A stretch of DNA of 11,165 bases, from positions 1 through 11,165 of the forward strand of contig DYIS01000059.1 of the NCBI GenBank assembly GCA_020723545.1, given 5' to 3'. The DNA comes from Ktedonobacter racemifer (GTDB lineage Bacteria > Chloroflexota > DTOL01 > JACQYG01). The translations under genes and the position numbers were made by a program. Each line of letters starts with the position of its first letter. Positions within the stretch are counted from its first letter, which is position 1. The notes beneath the pieces are model-generated. The model made no database searches. It was not told the DNA's origin and saw nothing but the letters and a program-made list of their open reading frames with translations. Positions 6,430 through 11,165 of the stretch are shown one piece after another.

Positions 6430-6453
6430 ACCATAGCCGGTGCCTCCCATCAA
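6425..6453 (-). promoter_or_regulatory. Divergent promoter for the ferredoxin/repressor operon
   Basis: On the minus strand, TTGATG (6448-6453, four of six) lies 17 bases before a perfect TATAAT (6425-6430). Transcription would start near 6418, inside the inverted repeat, and read into the small acidic gene, the ferredoxin and the repressor. This is a classic autoregulation layout. Its -10 box overlaps that of the plus-strand promoter. Confidence 0.6.
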
Positions 6454-6531
6454 GGGGTTCATGCAATGTAAGGTGCGGTACTTGACAATGAGGTATAATA
6501 TAGGCATGACGGCCGAGAAGAGGGGTGGAGG

Positions 6532-6942
6532 ATGACGGCTGGCGAGAGCATGGAAGCCCTCATCGCCGAGTTCATCAACCAGCGGGTTTGGGCTATCGTG
6601 GGGGCCTCGGGCGACCCTGAGAAATTCGGCCATAAGATATTCGTAGCCCTGAAAGGGGCAGGATACACGGTCTACCCGGTGAACCCCAAGGGCGGAGAGA
6701 TCGCCGGGGATAAGGTCTATCCGTCGTTGGCGGACCTGCCGGTGAAGCCTGCAGTGGTTGACATCGTGGTGCCCCCGGCAGTGGCGGAAGAGATAGCCCG
6801 CGAGTGCGCTGAACTGGGTCTCCGGCGGGTGTGGCTGCAGCCCGGTGCCGAGTCCCAGGCGGCCATTCGCTATTGCCGGGAAAACGGCATCGAAGTCGTG
6901 CATGGCGACTGCGCCATGCGACGCCGTCGCAGGTGGGATTAG
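6532..6942 (+). CDS. CoA-binding domain (YccU-like) Rossmann protein
   Basis: A 136-residue cytoplasmic protein of the CoA_binding_2 family, related to the CoA-binding domain of succinyl-CoA synthetase alpha. The nucleotide loop is VWAIVGASGDPEKFGHKIF (from residue 19). It is followed by GYTVYPVNPKGGEIAGDKVY, SLADLP, VDIVVPPAVAEEIARECAEL and the WLQPGAES turn, all standard positions in the family. The usual C-terminal cysteine is present in HGDCAM, and the tail is unusually arginine-rich (RRRRRW). The ATG at 6532 has AGGGG six bases upstream. It is the first gene behind the divergent promoter and ends 35 bases before the selenocysteine oxidoreductase start. Family members have no settled reaction; a role in CoA or CoA-thiol sensing here is inference. 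Confidence 0.88.
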   Translation: MTAGESMEALIAEFINQRVWAIVGASGDPEKFGHKIFVALKGAGYTVYPVNPKGGEIAGDKVYPSLADLPVKPAVVDIVVPPAVAEEIARECAELGLRRVWLQPGAESQAAIRYCRENGIEVVHGDCAMRRRRRWD

Positions 6943-6977
6943 GCAGCCTTTGAGATGCCATCTTGGGAGGTGCTATC

Positions 6978-7640
6978 ATGCCGTTACTAAAAGACAAAGA
7001 TCGCGAGTATTTGAAGGGAGAATTCACCAGGTGGCTCACCTCGCCGGTGAAGCTCCTGTTCTTCACCCAAACTTTGGAGTGTCCCACCTGTGAGCTGGCC
7101 CGCCAGATCTACGAGGAGGTGGCCTCGCTCTCGGACCAGATCAGCCTCACCAAATACAACTTCGTTGTGGACAAGGAGCAGGTGGACGAGTACCGAGCAG
7201 ACAAGATCCCGGCCCTGGTGGTGGAAGGAGCCAGGGACTACGGCATCCGCTTCTATGGCCTGCCCTCCGGCTACGAGTTCACCTCGCTGATCGAAGACAT
7301 CTTCGACGTGGCGGCCGGCTCCACCAGGCTGGCCAAGGAGACCAAGGAGGCCCTGGCCAGGTTGACCAAACCGGTACACCTCCAGGTCTTCGTCACGCCC
7401 ACCTGACCGTACTGCCCGTCAGCCGTGCGGCTGGCCCATCAAATGGCCCTGGAGAGCGACCTGGTGACCGCCGACATGGTGGAGATCCAGGAATTCCCGT
7501 ACCTGGGCAACAAGTATAACGTTTACGGCGTCCCCAAGACCGTGGCCAACGAGACCGTGCACCTCGAGGGCGCGGTGCCGGAGCCAAAGTTCTTGGAGGC
7601 AGTCTTAAAGGCTGGTTCAACGGCAAATGCTCGATCTTAA
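6978..7640 (+). CDS. Two-domain glutaredoxin/thioredoxin-fold protein disulfide oxidoreductase, predicted selenoprotein (UPYC)
   Basis: A 220-residue protein with two thioredoxin folds. Domain 1 has the site C35-P-T-C38 (in FTQTLECPTCELA) and cis-Pro78 (KIPALVV). Domain 2 reads LQVFVTPT, then TGA at 7404-7406, then PYCPSAVRLAHQMALES, and its own cis-Pro186 (YGVPKTV). In homologous oxidoreductases this point reads TPTCPYCP, so TGA replaces the attacking cysteine: U143-P-Y-C146. Coding quality and homology continue unbroken to TAA at 7638-7640. A hairpin with loop GUGC begins 11 bases after the TGA (listed separately). The ATG at 6978 has GGGAGG seven bases upstream. Next downstream is thioredoxin reductase, the expected electron donor. 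A cysteine codon lost by mutation or error cannot be excluded from one gene, but the second case at 9443 makes Sec the better reading. Gene callers would report two pieces (6978-7406 and about 7425-7640). Confidence 0.85.
7404..7435 (+). promoter_or_regulatory. In-frame TGA (Sec codon) plus candidate bacterial SECIS hairpin
   Basis: TGA at 7404-7406 is followed by stem GTCAGCC (7418-7424), loop GTGC (7425-7428), stem GGCTGGC (7429-7435): seven pairs, one of them U-G. The loop starts 18 bases after the TGA and its first base is G. Both fit the known bacterial SECIS rule (apical loop about 16-37 nt from UGA, G among its first two bases). SelB binding is inferred. Confidence 0.65.
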
Positions 7641-7677
7641 TCTGTCCCTGGCTTCCCTGGGCGAAACCAAGGAAGGA

Positions 7678-8646
7678 ATGGTCTACGACACCCTGATCAT
7701 CGGCGGTGGCCCCGGCGGGCTCACCGCCGGGCTCTATGCTGCTCGGGCCGGGCTTAGCGTGGCGCTCCTGGAGAAGGGCTTGCCGGGGGGCCAGATCTCC
7801 ACCACCTTTCGCGTGGAGAATTACCCCGGCTTCCCCGAGGGGATCGGGGGCCCGGAGTTGGGCTCGGTCATCGAACAGCAGGCGGCGCACTTCGGCGTCC
7901 AGATCGTGCTGACCGAGGTTACCGGTGTAGAGCTGGGAGGGCAGATAAAGCTGGTCGGGGCCACCAACGGCGATTACCGCGGCTGGACGGTCATCGTGGC
8001 CACCGGCGCCAACCCGGCTGCCCTGAACGTGCCAGGCGAGGAGCAACTGAGAGGCAAGGGGGTGTCCTACTGTGCCACCTGCGACGGCGCCTTCTTCCGG
8101 GGCAAGGACGTGGCGGTGGTGGGGGGCGGCGATGCCGCCGTGGAGGAGGCCCTTTTCCTGACCCGCTTGGCCCGCAAGGTCACCATCGTGCACCGGCGCG
8201 ATGCTCTCCGGGCAACCAAGGTGGCCCAGGATCGGGCCTTTGCGGACCCTAAAATCGAGTTCCGGTGGGACACGGTGGTGGACGAGATCCTGGGCCAGGA
8301 TGAGGTGCGTGGCCTGGCCCTCCGCAACGTGAAAACGGGTGCCAGGAGCGAGCTGGCCGTGGAGGGGGTGTTTATTTACGTGGGAATGAGGCCGAACACC
8401 CAGTTCCTGGGCGGACAACTGGCCATGGACGCCCAGGGCTACATAATCACCAACGAGGAGATGGAGACCAACGTCCCCGGCGTCTTCGCCGTAGGAGACG
8501 TGCGACGCAAACGCCTGCGACAGGTGGTGACGGCGGTAGCCGATGGAGCCATCGCGGCCACGGCCGCCGACGTGTACCTGCGCGGCGATGCCAACAAGGG
8601 CGGCGTAGCCGCGAGCATTAATGAGGTGCCGGATGGCGGAAGCTGA
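7678..8646 (+). CDS. trxB: Thioredoxin reductase (NADPH, FAD)
   Basis: Flavoprotein that moves electrons from NADPH to a thioredoxin-like partner, about 322 residues. The FAD site GGGPGGLTAGLYAARAG starts at residue 9. The redox disulfide C132-A-T-C135 (in SYCATCDGAFF) is the standard low-molecular-weight TrxR site. The NADPH loop is VVGGGDAAVEEALFL, with HRRDALRAT, the 2'-phosphate-binding HRR pattern, about 25 residues later. The closing FAD motif is VPGVFAVGDVRRKRLRQVVT. I chose the ATG at 7678 (MVYDTLIIGGG) because it fits the family N-terminus and has AAGGAAGG just upstream. An ATG at 7627 would add 17 residues and overlap the previous gene by 14 bases. Its position directly after the Sec oxidoreductase suggests that protein is its substrate. 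No Sec or extra cysteines are seen. Confidence 0.95.
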   Translation: MVYDTLIIGGGPGGLTAGLYAARAGLSVALLEKGLPGGQISTTFRVENYPGFPEGIGGPELGSVIEQQAAHFGVQIVLTEVTGVELGGQIKLVGATNGDYRGWTVIVATGANPAALNVPGEEQLRGKGVSYCATCDGAFFRGKDVAVVGGGDAAVEEALFLTRLARKVTIVHRRDALRATKVAQDRAFADPKIEFRWDTVVDEILGQDEVRGLALRNVKTGARSELAVEGVFIYVGMRPNTQFLGGQLAMDAQGYIITNEEMETNVPGVFAVGDVRRKRLRQVVTAVADGAIAATAADVYLRGDANKGGVAASINEVPDGGS

Positions 8647-8806
8647 GGTCAAGGCCGTCCAGGCCAGGTGGGTGGATGGCCAGCGTTTCGTGGGCGTTGA
8701 TTCCAACGGCCACCCTTTGGTCATGGGAGCCTTTCTGAAAACAAGTGTTGCTCTGTGGCGGCCACCGTTTCCGGCGTGGCCCGGCTTTCGAGTTCTTGTC
8801 GCATAG
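8633..8806 (+). pseudogene. OsmC/Ohr-family N-terminal remnant
   Basis: The frame from ATG 8633 (overlapping the trxB stop by 14 bases) reads MAEAEVKAVQARWVDGQRFV, then GVDSNGHPLVMGA. This is the N-terminal strand pair of OsmC-like peroxide/thiol proteins (family pattern: A-x-W-x-x-G-x-x-F-x-G-x-D-x-x-G-x-x-x-x-M). From about 8727 the similarity ends: FLKTSVALWRPPFPAWPGFR and a stop at 8806 replace the remaining roughly 100 residues, including the long helix with the catalytic cysteine. None of the three forward frames of 8727-8820 restores OsmC. This looks like an internal deletion joining the gene start to unrelated sequence. The product, if made, would lack the active site. Confidence 0.6.
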
Positions 8807-8822
8807 AGGAGGGATAGTATAA

Positions 8823-9209
8823 ATGGATTTCCATTATACGGTAACCGCCCAAAAGGACTTCGACTCGGCGGTGGCAGCGGTGGAGGCGGCAGTGACCGCT
8901 AACGGCTTCCGGGTCCTGCACGTCCACGATATACAGGCCACATTCAAAGACAGAGGCGTTGAACACGACCCTTACAAGATCGTGGAGGTTTGTAACGTCG
9001 GATTTGCCAAGCAGGCCCTGGAGAGCGGCCTATTGGTAGGACTGATGATGCCCTGCAAGATCAACGTATACCTTGAAAAGGGCCAGACCAAGATCAGCCT
9101 CTTCCTGCCCAGCACGGTGGCGAGCTTCTTTCCGCAGGCCGGCCTGGAAGGCCTGGCAGGAGAGGTGGAGGCCGTCCTGAAGCGGGTGGTGGACATGGCG
9201 GCGGCTTAA
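8823..9209 (+). CDS. DUF302 family protein
   Basis: A 128-residue soluble protein of the DUF302 family. It opens with FHYTVTAQKDFDSAVAAVEAAV, followed by GFRVLHVHDIQATFKDRGVE, then YKIVEVCNVGFAKQALESGL and MPCKINVYLEKGQTKIS, matching the family landmarks (the CNP/CNV turn and the P-C-x-hydrophobic-x-VY strand). Cysteines in EVCN and MPCK are at the usual positions. Strong ribosome site AGAGGAGGG (8805-8813), nine bases before ATG. The biochemical function of DUF302 is unknown. Members often sit beside thioredoxin, rhodanese or heavy-metal genes, and the setting here (TrxR, OsmC remnant, thioredoxin) fits a thiol or sulfur role by inference only. Confidence 0.88.
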   Translation: MDFHYTVTAQKDFDSAVAAVEAAVTANGFRVLHVHDIQATFKDRGVEHDPYKIVEVCNVGFAKQALESGLLVGLMMPCKINVYLEKGQTKISLFLPSTVASFFPQAGLEGLAGEVEAVLKRVVDMAAA

Positions 9210-9226
9210 AAGATTGAGGGTGGGGA

Positions 9227-9255
9227 GTAGGGGTGCAATTCAATTGCACCCCTAC
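9227..9255. repeat. Near-perfect 29-bp palindrome upstream of the membrane thioredoxin
   Basis: Arms GTAGGGGTGCAATT (9227-9240) and AATTGCACCCCTAC (9242-9255) are exact reverse complements around a single C. It fills the gap between the DUF302 stop and the ribosome site of the next gene. The GTAGGGG...CCCCTAC form resembles small dispersed palindromic (REP/MITE-like) elements known from many environmental genomes; only a genome search can confirm this. As RNA it would be a strong hairpin that could reduce read-through or protect the upstream mRNA. Confidence 0.65.
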
Positions 9256-9265
9256 GGGAGAGCTT

Positions 9266-9706
9266 ATGGACAAACTCGTCGTCTTCGCCCGCGGAAACGC
9301 GGTGCTCCTGGGCTTTTTCCTGGTCATTGCGGTGGCCTACTTTGCCCTCCGCCAGGACCAAACGGCGCTCCAGCCTGGAGAGGGGCTGGAGGCCGCTTTG
9401 AGCTCGGGCCAGCCCACCGTCCTGGAGTTCTATTCGAATGCCTGAAGCGCTTGCCTGATCAGCAAGCCCATCGTGGATGGGATCGAAAAAGACCTGGCTG
9501 GCAAGGCGCGGCTCATTCGCCTGAATGTCCTGGATCGAGTTGGGAGGAAAGCCGCCGGCCAGTACCAGGTCGGCATGGTCCCCACCCTGGTGATCCTGGA
9601 CGGTGATGGCCAGGTGCGGTATCGCCGGTCGGGGATTCCCAATCGCGGCGAGGTCGTCCGGCAGGTGAGCGAGCTTGGCCAGCCCGGACCGCAGGCCGGG
9701 CAATAA
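9266..9706 (+). CDS. Membrane-anchored thioredoxin-like protein, predicted selenoprotein (USAC)
   Basis: 146 residues. One membrane helix (about 10-28, NAVLLGFFLVIAVAYFALR) is followed by a thioredoxin fold predicted outside the cytoplasm. The active-site strand reads PTVLEFYSNA, then TGA (9443-9445), then SACLISKPIVDGIEKDL, so the family motif FY-x-x-x-C-x-x-C becomes U60-S-A-C63. The fold then completes normally: KARLIRLNV, cis-Pro106 in VGMVPTLVILDGDGQVRYR, RSGIPNRGEVVRQV, stop TAA at 9704-9706. The ATG at 9266 has GGGAG five bases upstream; an earlier GTG (9233) would start inside the palindrome. Two hairpins follow the TGA (listed separately). This is the second unrelated redox gene in 2 kb with TGA at the nucleophile position, which argues strongly against chance mutation. 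Stop-respecting callers would give a 59-residue stub and an orphan piece. Confidence 0.85.
9443..9481 (+). promoter_or_regulatory. In-frame TGA (Sec codon) plus candidate SECIS hairpins
   Basis: After TGA (9443-9445), the first hairpin has perfect arms GCTTGC (9449-9454) and GCAAGC (9462-9467) enclosing CTGATCA. With one bulged C and a T-A pair, its loop is GATC, like the GGUC loop and bulge of E. coli fdhF, but only 11 bases from the TGA. The second has arms CCCATC (9467-9472) and GATGGG (9476-9481) with loop GTG starting 27 bases after the TGA, inside the usual bacterial range. Which one SelB would use is not decidable by eye. Confidence 0.55.
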
Positions 9707-9735
9707 ATCTATAATCTGGAGGAACGCAGCGTTCT

Positions 9736-9933
9736 ATGCTGATCTTCGAGTACCGATGTCAGATCTGTGGGGAGAAGTTTGATAAACTGGTGCGGGATTC
9801 GACCAACCCAAGCGAGATCCTGTGCCCCAAGTGTCGGAGCCAGGAGGTGAAGCGGCTGGTCTCATTGTTTGGGCTGGGCGGCGCCGGCTCGTTCACTGGT
9901 CAAGAATCCAACTCGTGCACCAGCTTCTCCTGA
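9736..9933 (+). CDS. FmdB-type zinc-ribbon regulatory protein
   Basis: A 65-residue protein of the FmdB/CxxC_CxxC_SSSS family. It begins MLIFEYRCQICGEKFDKLVR, with C8-x2-C11 and C30-x2-C33 (ILCPKCRSQEVKRLVS) forming one zinc ribbon, and ends in a Ser/Gly-rich tail with a lone Cys (GQESNSCTSFS), as is usual in the family. The ATG at 9736 has GGAGG about 13 bases upstream, a long spacing that suggests modest translation. It lies 29 bases after the Sec thioredoxin stop and is probably the last gene of the plus-strand operon. The family is named from a proposed regulator of formamidase expression; its real role is unclear. Confidence 0.9.
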   Translation: MLIFEYRCQICGEKFDKLVRDSTNPSEILCPKCRSQEVKRLVSLFGLGGAGSFTGQESNSCTSFS

Positions 9934-9943
9934 GGGTCCTGAC

Positions 9944-9962
9944 CTAGGCCAGGTTGGCCTGG
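9944..9962 (+). terminator. Weak hairpin at the convergent gene end
   Basis: AGGCCA (9946-9951), loop GGT, TGGCCT (9955-9960), extendable by a T-G and a C-G pair, lies 12 bases past the fmdB stop in the 66-base gap between convergent genes. No T-tract follows, so it is at best a Rho-assisted or weak terminator. Nothing else is seen in this gap. Confidence 0.35.
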
Positions 9963-9999
9963 TAGCGCTGGACTTAACCTGAATCACCAACATGGGGTT

Positions 10000-11165
10000 T
10001 TACCGCCGGAAAATATTGACCATGTTCCACAGGAACCCCAGGCTGGCCACCGCCGCCATCGCCAGGGCTACGGTGAGCAACAAGGGCTGGCCCAGGTAGA
10101 TGCCCGCCGCCGCGCCCAGGACACCGGCGTTATAGGCGTAGTAACTGCCCATGCCCAAGGGCCTGCTGTACAACTCCTCCAGGCGCGGCACCGGCTCCTT
10201 GCCCACCCTGGCCGAATACTTAGTCAGCCAGACCAGGAAGGTATTGATCTTGTAGAGCTGCCCCATGATGATCAGGGTAATCCAGCCCAGGAAGGCCAGG
10301 TAGCCCAGGGCTATCCATACCCGTTCACCACCCGGCAGCACCCCCGCCAGTCCCAGCCCCCCTGCCAGGATGATGCCCAGGAGATAGGCCACGGAGGCCA
10401 GGGTGAAGGGAAAGTTGATGTCGAAGACCCGCCGCCGTCGTCGCCGGTACAGGAAGAAGATCTGGTAGGCAAAGAGCCCGACTCCCACCAGCAAGACCAG
10501 CCCGGCCAGGGGGCCCAGCCAGCCACCGCCCCCACCCAAGGAGGCCCAGGCCAGGCCCAGCACGCCGCTATTCACCAGCCACAGTTCGATCCAGGCCAGG
10601 CGAGGGCGCAGCATGTCCTCGCCCAAGGTGAACATGGGGATCAGCTTGTAGGCCACGCCCATGATCATCATCCCCACCCAACCCAGGATGGCAGTGGCGG
10701 CATGGGCGCGCAGCAGGTCCAGCGCCTGCCGGTCGAAGAACGGATAGACGTGGTTCACGGCCATGGTCATGCCGGCCAGGGCGATGAGTCCCAGGTAGCC
10801 AAAGGACCAGGCCAGGTGCCAGGCGATGAAATCCCACCTGGCCACCCTGGCCAAGGTGAGGGCCATGTTGATCAGGTAAAGGATCACCGCCGATAGGAGC
10901 AGCATGCCCGCAAAGCCGATGCCCAAAGGCCACCAGGTCCACAAACTGACCGCCATGACGATGACCCCCAGCAGGTACAGGACAAACTGTTGCCGTCCCA
11001 TCTCCTCGGAGGCGATGGGAACCTGCAAGGCCACCGGCACCAATTGGAATGTAGCGCCCATGATCAGCATGGTCACCCATCCCAAAGAGGTGATGTGCAC
11101 CAGGGCCAGCAGGTGCGGCGCCCTGGGCGCGCCCAAGAGGGCATCGGCGTTGAAGGGCAGCAGGA
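10000..11165 (-). CDS. Polytopic membrane protein, heme-copper oxidase subunit I/NnrS-like (5' end outside window)
   Basis: The frame is open from the right edge to TAA at 10000-10002 (388 codons). Upstream of a TTG at 11136 it continues as LLPFNADALL without a stop, so the start is outside the window. At least ten hydrophobic helices are present. Three related segments recur: HITSLGWVTMLIMGATFQLV, then P; HAATAILGWVGMMIMGVAYK, then LIP; and LGYLAFLGWITLIIMGQLYK. This three-fold pattern and conserved His in some helices (APHLLALVH, AWHLAW, NHVYPF, RAHAAT) recall cbb3/NorB-type subunit I and NnrS-like proteins, which keep the helix layout with or without the metal centre. I cannot confirm a complete heme/copper ligand set, so catalytic activity is not claimed. 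The C-terminus is FLWNMVNIFRR. It is convergent with the redox operon and probably belongs to an operon to the right. Confidence 0.7.
   Translation of the reverse strand, partial: LLPFNADALLGAPRAPHLLALVHITSLGWVTMLIMGATFQLVPVALQVPIASEEMGRQQFVLYLLGVIVMAVSLWTWWPLGIGFAGMLLLSAVILYLINMALTLARVARWDFIAWHLAWSFGYLGLIALAGMTMAVNHVYPFFDRQALDLLRAHAATAILGWVGMMIMGVAYKLIPMFTLGEDMLRPRLAWIELWLVNSGVLGLAWASLGGGGGWLGPLAGLVLLVGVGLFAYQIFFLYRRRRRRVFDINFPFTLASVAYLLGIILAGGLGLAGVLPGGERVWIALGYLAFLGWITLIIMGQLYKINTFLVWLTKYSARVGKEPVPRLEELYSRPLGMGSYYAYNAGVLGAAAGIYLGQPLLLTVALAMAAVASLGFLWNMVNIFRR

Noticed and set aside
6482..6499. TTGACA at 6482 with TATAAT at 6494 as a promoter
   Set aside because: The spacer is only six bases; the two boxes cannot work together.
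7404..7406. Treating the TGA as the true end of a 142-residue protein, with 7425-7640 a separate gene
   Set aside because: The sequence after the TGA is the exact continuation of the second redox site and fold, there is no ribosome site or plausible start at 7425, and the TGA replaces a catalytic Cys.
7393..8724. 443-residue minus-strand ORF opposite trxB
   Set aside because: It is antisense to an unmistakable thioredoxin reductase with all motifs; composition reflects third-position GC bias.
9443..9445. Simple nonsense mutation of a thioredoxin gene
   Set aside because: Possible for one gene, but a second gene in the same operon has TGA at the equivalent residue and both have downstream hairpins in or near the expected range.
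11134..11136. TTG at 11136 as the start of the membrane protein
   Set aside because: The frame stays open to the window edge with family-like sequence upstream (LLPFNADALL), so the gene is cut by the window.
1..11165. tRNA, rRNA, CRISPR array, transposase or integrase genes
   Set aside because: None is visible by eye on either strand; no regularly spaced direct repeats and no clover-leaf with CCA or anticodon features were recognised.

Overview
The window is GC-rich, densely coding bacterial DNA, with proteins that look most like those of an uncultivated Chloroflexota (Dehalococcoidia/Anaerolineae-type) or deep-branching Firmicutes-like anaerobe. This placement rests only on protein flavour: a complete high-affinity Liv transporter, a two-fold thioredoxin-type protein disulfide oxidoreductase, DUF302, FmdB and CsoR/DUF156 proteins. 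No rRNA, tRNA, CRISPR array or transposase is visible.

Region A (1-5532, minus strand) is a branched-chain amino-acid (or related amphipathic solute) ABC transporter operon. In transcription order it runs: consensus sigma70-type promoter, about 160-nt leader, lipoprotein binding protein (livK type), a perfect palindrome that may be an attenuator, permeases livH and livM, ATPases livG and livF, and then the first 105 codons of low-specificity L-threonine aldolase, which leaves the window on the left.

Region B (about 5636-6383, minus strand) is a short operon of three damaged or atypical small genes: a small acidic protein interrupted by a TAA, a 66-residue dicluster ferredoxin lacking one expected cysteine, and a CsoR/CstR-family repressor with a one-base frameshift whose 3' end runs into an NHL-repeat fragment. 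Its promoter faces a divergent plus-strand promoter, and a CsoR-type inverted repeat lies between or within the two.

Region C (6532-9933, plus strand) is a thiol-redox cluster: CoA-binding Rossmann protein, two-domain glutaredoxin/thioredoxin-fold oxidoreductase, thioredoxin reductase, a truncated OsmC-family gene, DUF302 protein, membrane-anchored thioredoxin and an FmdB zinc ribbon. The main discovery is that two different genes here carry an in-frame TGA exactly where the first cysteine of a C-x-x-C redox site belongs (7404-7406 and 9443-9445). In both, the reading frame and homology continue to the normal end of the protein. Each TGA is followed within 18-27 nt by a short hairpin whose loop starts GUG, as expected of a bacterial SECIS element. 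Both are best read as selenoproteins (UxxC). A stop-respecting gene caller would split each into two fragments.

Region D (10000-11165, minus strand) converges on region C and encodes a polytopic membrane protein with three related LGW...IMG modules, probably a relative of heme-copper oxidase subunit I/NnrS. Its 5' end lies beyond the right edge.

Working model (inference): a CstR-like thiol or persulfide sensor controls a divergent pair of operons. In these, thioredoxin reductase feeds electrons to a cytoplasmic selenocysteine oxidoreductase, and a second selenocysteine thioredoxin works on the outer face of the membrane. No Sec-insertion gene (selA, selB, selC or selD) is in the window, so the model depends on those genes existing elsewhere in the genome.
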